DNA from: Terriglobia bacterium
GTDB lineage: Bacteria; Acidobacteriota; Terriglobia; Terriglobales; Acidobacteriaceae
Assembly (NCBI GenBank): GCA_020073525.1
Contig: JAIQFA010000024.1
Span: 1-62,264, forward strand
Length of the DNA: 62,264 nt
Direction: 5' to 3'
Under the pieces are notes generated by a model. That model was not told the DNA's origin, did not search any database, and saw only the letters and a list, made by a program, of their open reading frames with translations. This document shows, in pieces, positions 61,639 through 62,264 of the stretch. The position numbers and the translations under genes were made by a program. Every line of letters begins with the position of its first letter. Positions within the stretch are counted from its first letter, which is position 1.

Positions 61639-62264
61639 CTAGCCCCAGCGGGGTTGTTGATCCAGGCTGATATCCAGTGCGGTTTTCGCTACCACTTCAT
61701 GCGTGAGGAAGGAATTAGCGGGATGGATCCGGCCCAGACGCGCATCGCGGATCAATCGCTCGTAACCTGCCGAGCGAAAGATTCCGGTGCCGCCGGTCAC
61801 ATCGAGCCCCAGATCCACGACACGCCATGAGCCCTCGACCGCACGGTATTTGGCCGCAAAGATTTTTGATGGCCAATGAGCGCCGTGATCTACGCCATTC
61901 GACCAGTCCTCGGCGACCGTCTCCAGATGCGGTCCGATGGATTCAAGTTCGATGATCATATCGGCAATGGCGTGCTGGACCTCGGGGTGATATGCCATCG
62001 AACGGGAGAGCGCTAGTGAGCCTTTGCTCTTCACGGCGGTAATACTCTGATCCAGCGCGCGTTTTGCTAGTCCGTAGTAGACGTTTCCAAAACCCATCAG
62101 CGCCCAGGCAAAGACCGCGAGTACGAAAGGATCGATTCCCGCTACCCCAGCAGGCACGACCCGGGCGACATAGCTGTCCGGAATAAACGCATTCTCCAGC
62201 ACAGTGTCATCGCTGCGGGTCGCGCGCATGCCTAGTACATCCCAGGTTTCCTTGATGGTGTATC
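61639..62264 (-). CDS. acyl-CoA dehydrogenase, C-terminal part
   Basis: The frame is open to the window edge (reading back through IKETWDVLGMRATRSDDTVL), so only the C-terminal part is seen. It is the end of the middle beta domain (the WDVLGMRATRSDD strand), then the C-terminal four-helix bundle with FAD-binding (DLGLDVTGGTGIFRSAGYER, LIRDARLGRIHPAN). The family oxidises acyl-CoA thioesters, or related flavin chemistry. The position after IHPANSF fits a normal family end, with a slightly long tail to the stop at 61639. Confidence 0.8.
   Translation of the reverse strand, partial: YTIKETWDVLGMRATRSDDTVLENAFIPDSYVARVVPAGVAGIDPFVLAVFAWALMGFGNVYYGLAKRALDQSITAVKSKGSLALSRSMAYHPEVQHAIADMIIELESIGPHLETVAEDWSNGVDHGAHWPSKIFAAKYRAVEGSWRVVDLGLDVTGGTGIFRSAGYERLIRDARLGRIHPANSFLTHEVVAKTALDISLDQQPRWG

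Noticed and set aside
1..62264. CRISPR array, tRNA, rRNA or insertion sequence
   Set aside because: I found no regularly spaced repeats, cloverleaf with a CCA-adjacent end, rRNA segments or transposase motif; a tool scan could still reveal a weak one.

Overview
The window looks like a piece of a soil-type Acidobacteriota chromosome. It is high in GC, opens its exopolysaccharide locus with a NusG-like antiterminator and a Wzi-type gene, carries short palindromic repeats, and combines several multihaem cytochrome and complex-I-like modules. The taxonomic guess comes from gene content, not from a marker gene. I see no rRNA, tRNA, CRISPR array, insertion sequence or phage gene.

Layout. (1) 1-8.3 kb: the broken end of a sensor kinase, a NapC/NirT-type multihaem cytochrome with a small cytochrome c, a phosphoketolase-acetate kinase pair, a class III aminotransferase and a YceI-like protein. 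(2) 8.7-26.1 kb: a co-directional Wzx/Wzy-type exopolysaccharide locus. It holds the antiterminator, a PAP2-Wzi fusion, an SLBB export protein, Wzz, Wzy, Wzx, three GT2 glycosyltransferases, an epimerase with a zinc-ribbon insert, a serine acetyltransferase-like protein, the initiating sugar-phosphate transferase and a CapD/WbpM-like dehydratase. (3) 26.1-32.2 kb, minus strand: a nitrate-reductase-like operon in which a NarK-like transporter is fused to a membrane cytochrome b, followed by a molybdopterin subunit, a four-cluster Fe-S subunit, a membrane-anchored Rieske protein and a small two-helix membrane protein. (4) 32.4-43.2 kb, plus strand: an ArsR regulator, a cold-shock-like protein, a MerR-like protein, a SulP transporter and a six-gene energy-converting-hydrogenase-related complex whose large subunit has lost all four NiFe-ligand cysteines. 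(5) 43.8-48.4 kb, minus strand: five tightly overlapping genes, three of unknown family, then an ABBA/DMATS-like prenyltransferase candidate and a half-size terpene-cyclase-like toroid protein. This is the best candidate for an undescribed biosynthetic system. (6) 48.8-55.9 kb: a Rieske-cytochrome b-nonahaem cytochrome c operon with a cyclic-nucleotide-binding protein, divergent from a dihaem sensor kinase and a sigma-54 response regulator. The divergent region has a GG-N10-GC promoter and two dyads 20 bp apart. (7) 56.3-62.3 kb: a secreted Ig-like/beta-propeller protein, then a decaying stretch. It contains a flavin amine-oxidase-like gene with an in-frame TAG, a DUF3455-like protein, a frameshifted remnant, the tail of a berberine-bridge-type oxidase, and the C-terminal part of an acyl-CoA dehydrogenase that runs off the window.

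How it fits together. Most of the window is respiratory: quinol-linked cytochromes, a nitrate-type reductase, a complex-I-like proton pump and a redox sensor that appears to control a bc-type complex. The phosphoketolase branch would supply acetyl phosphate and ATP. The exopolysaccharide locus is complete for initiation, flipping, polymerisation and export, but lacks a tyrosine autokinase. Broken gene fragments lie at several joints between functional modules, which suggests that the modules were assembled or rearranged fairly recently.
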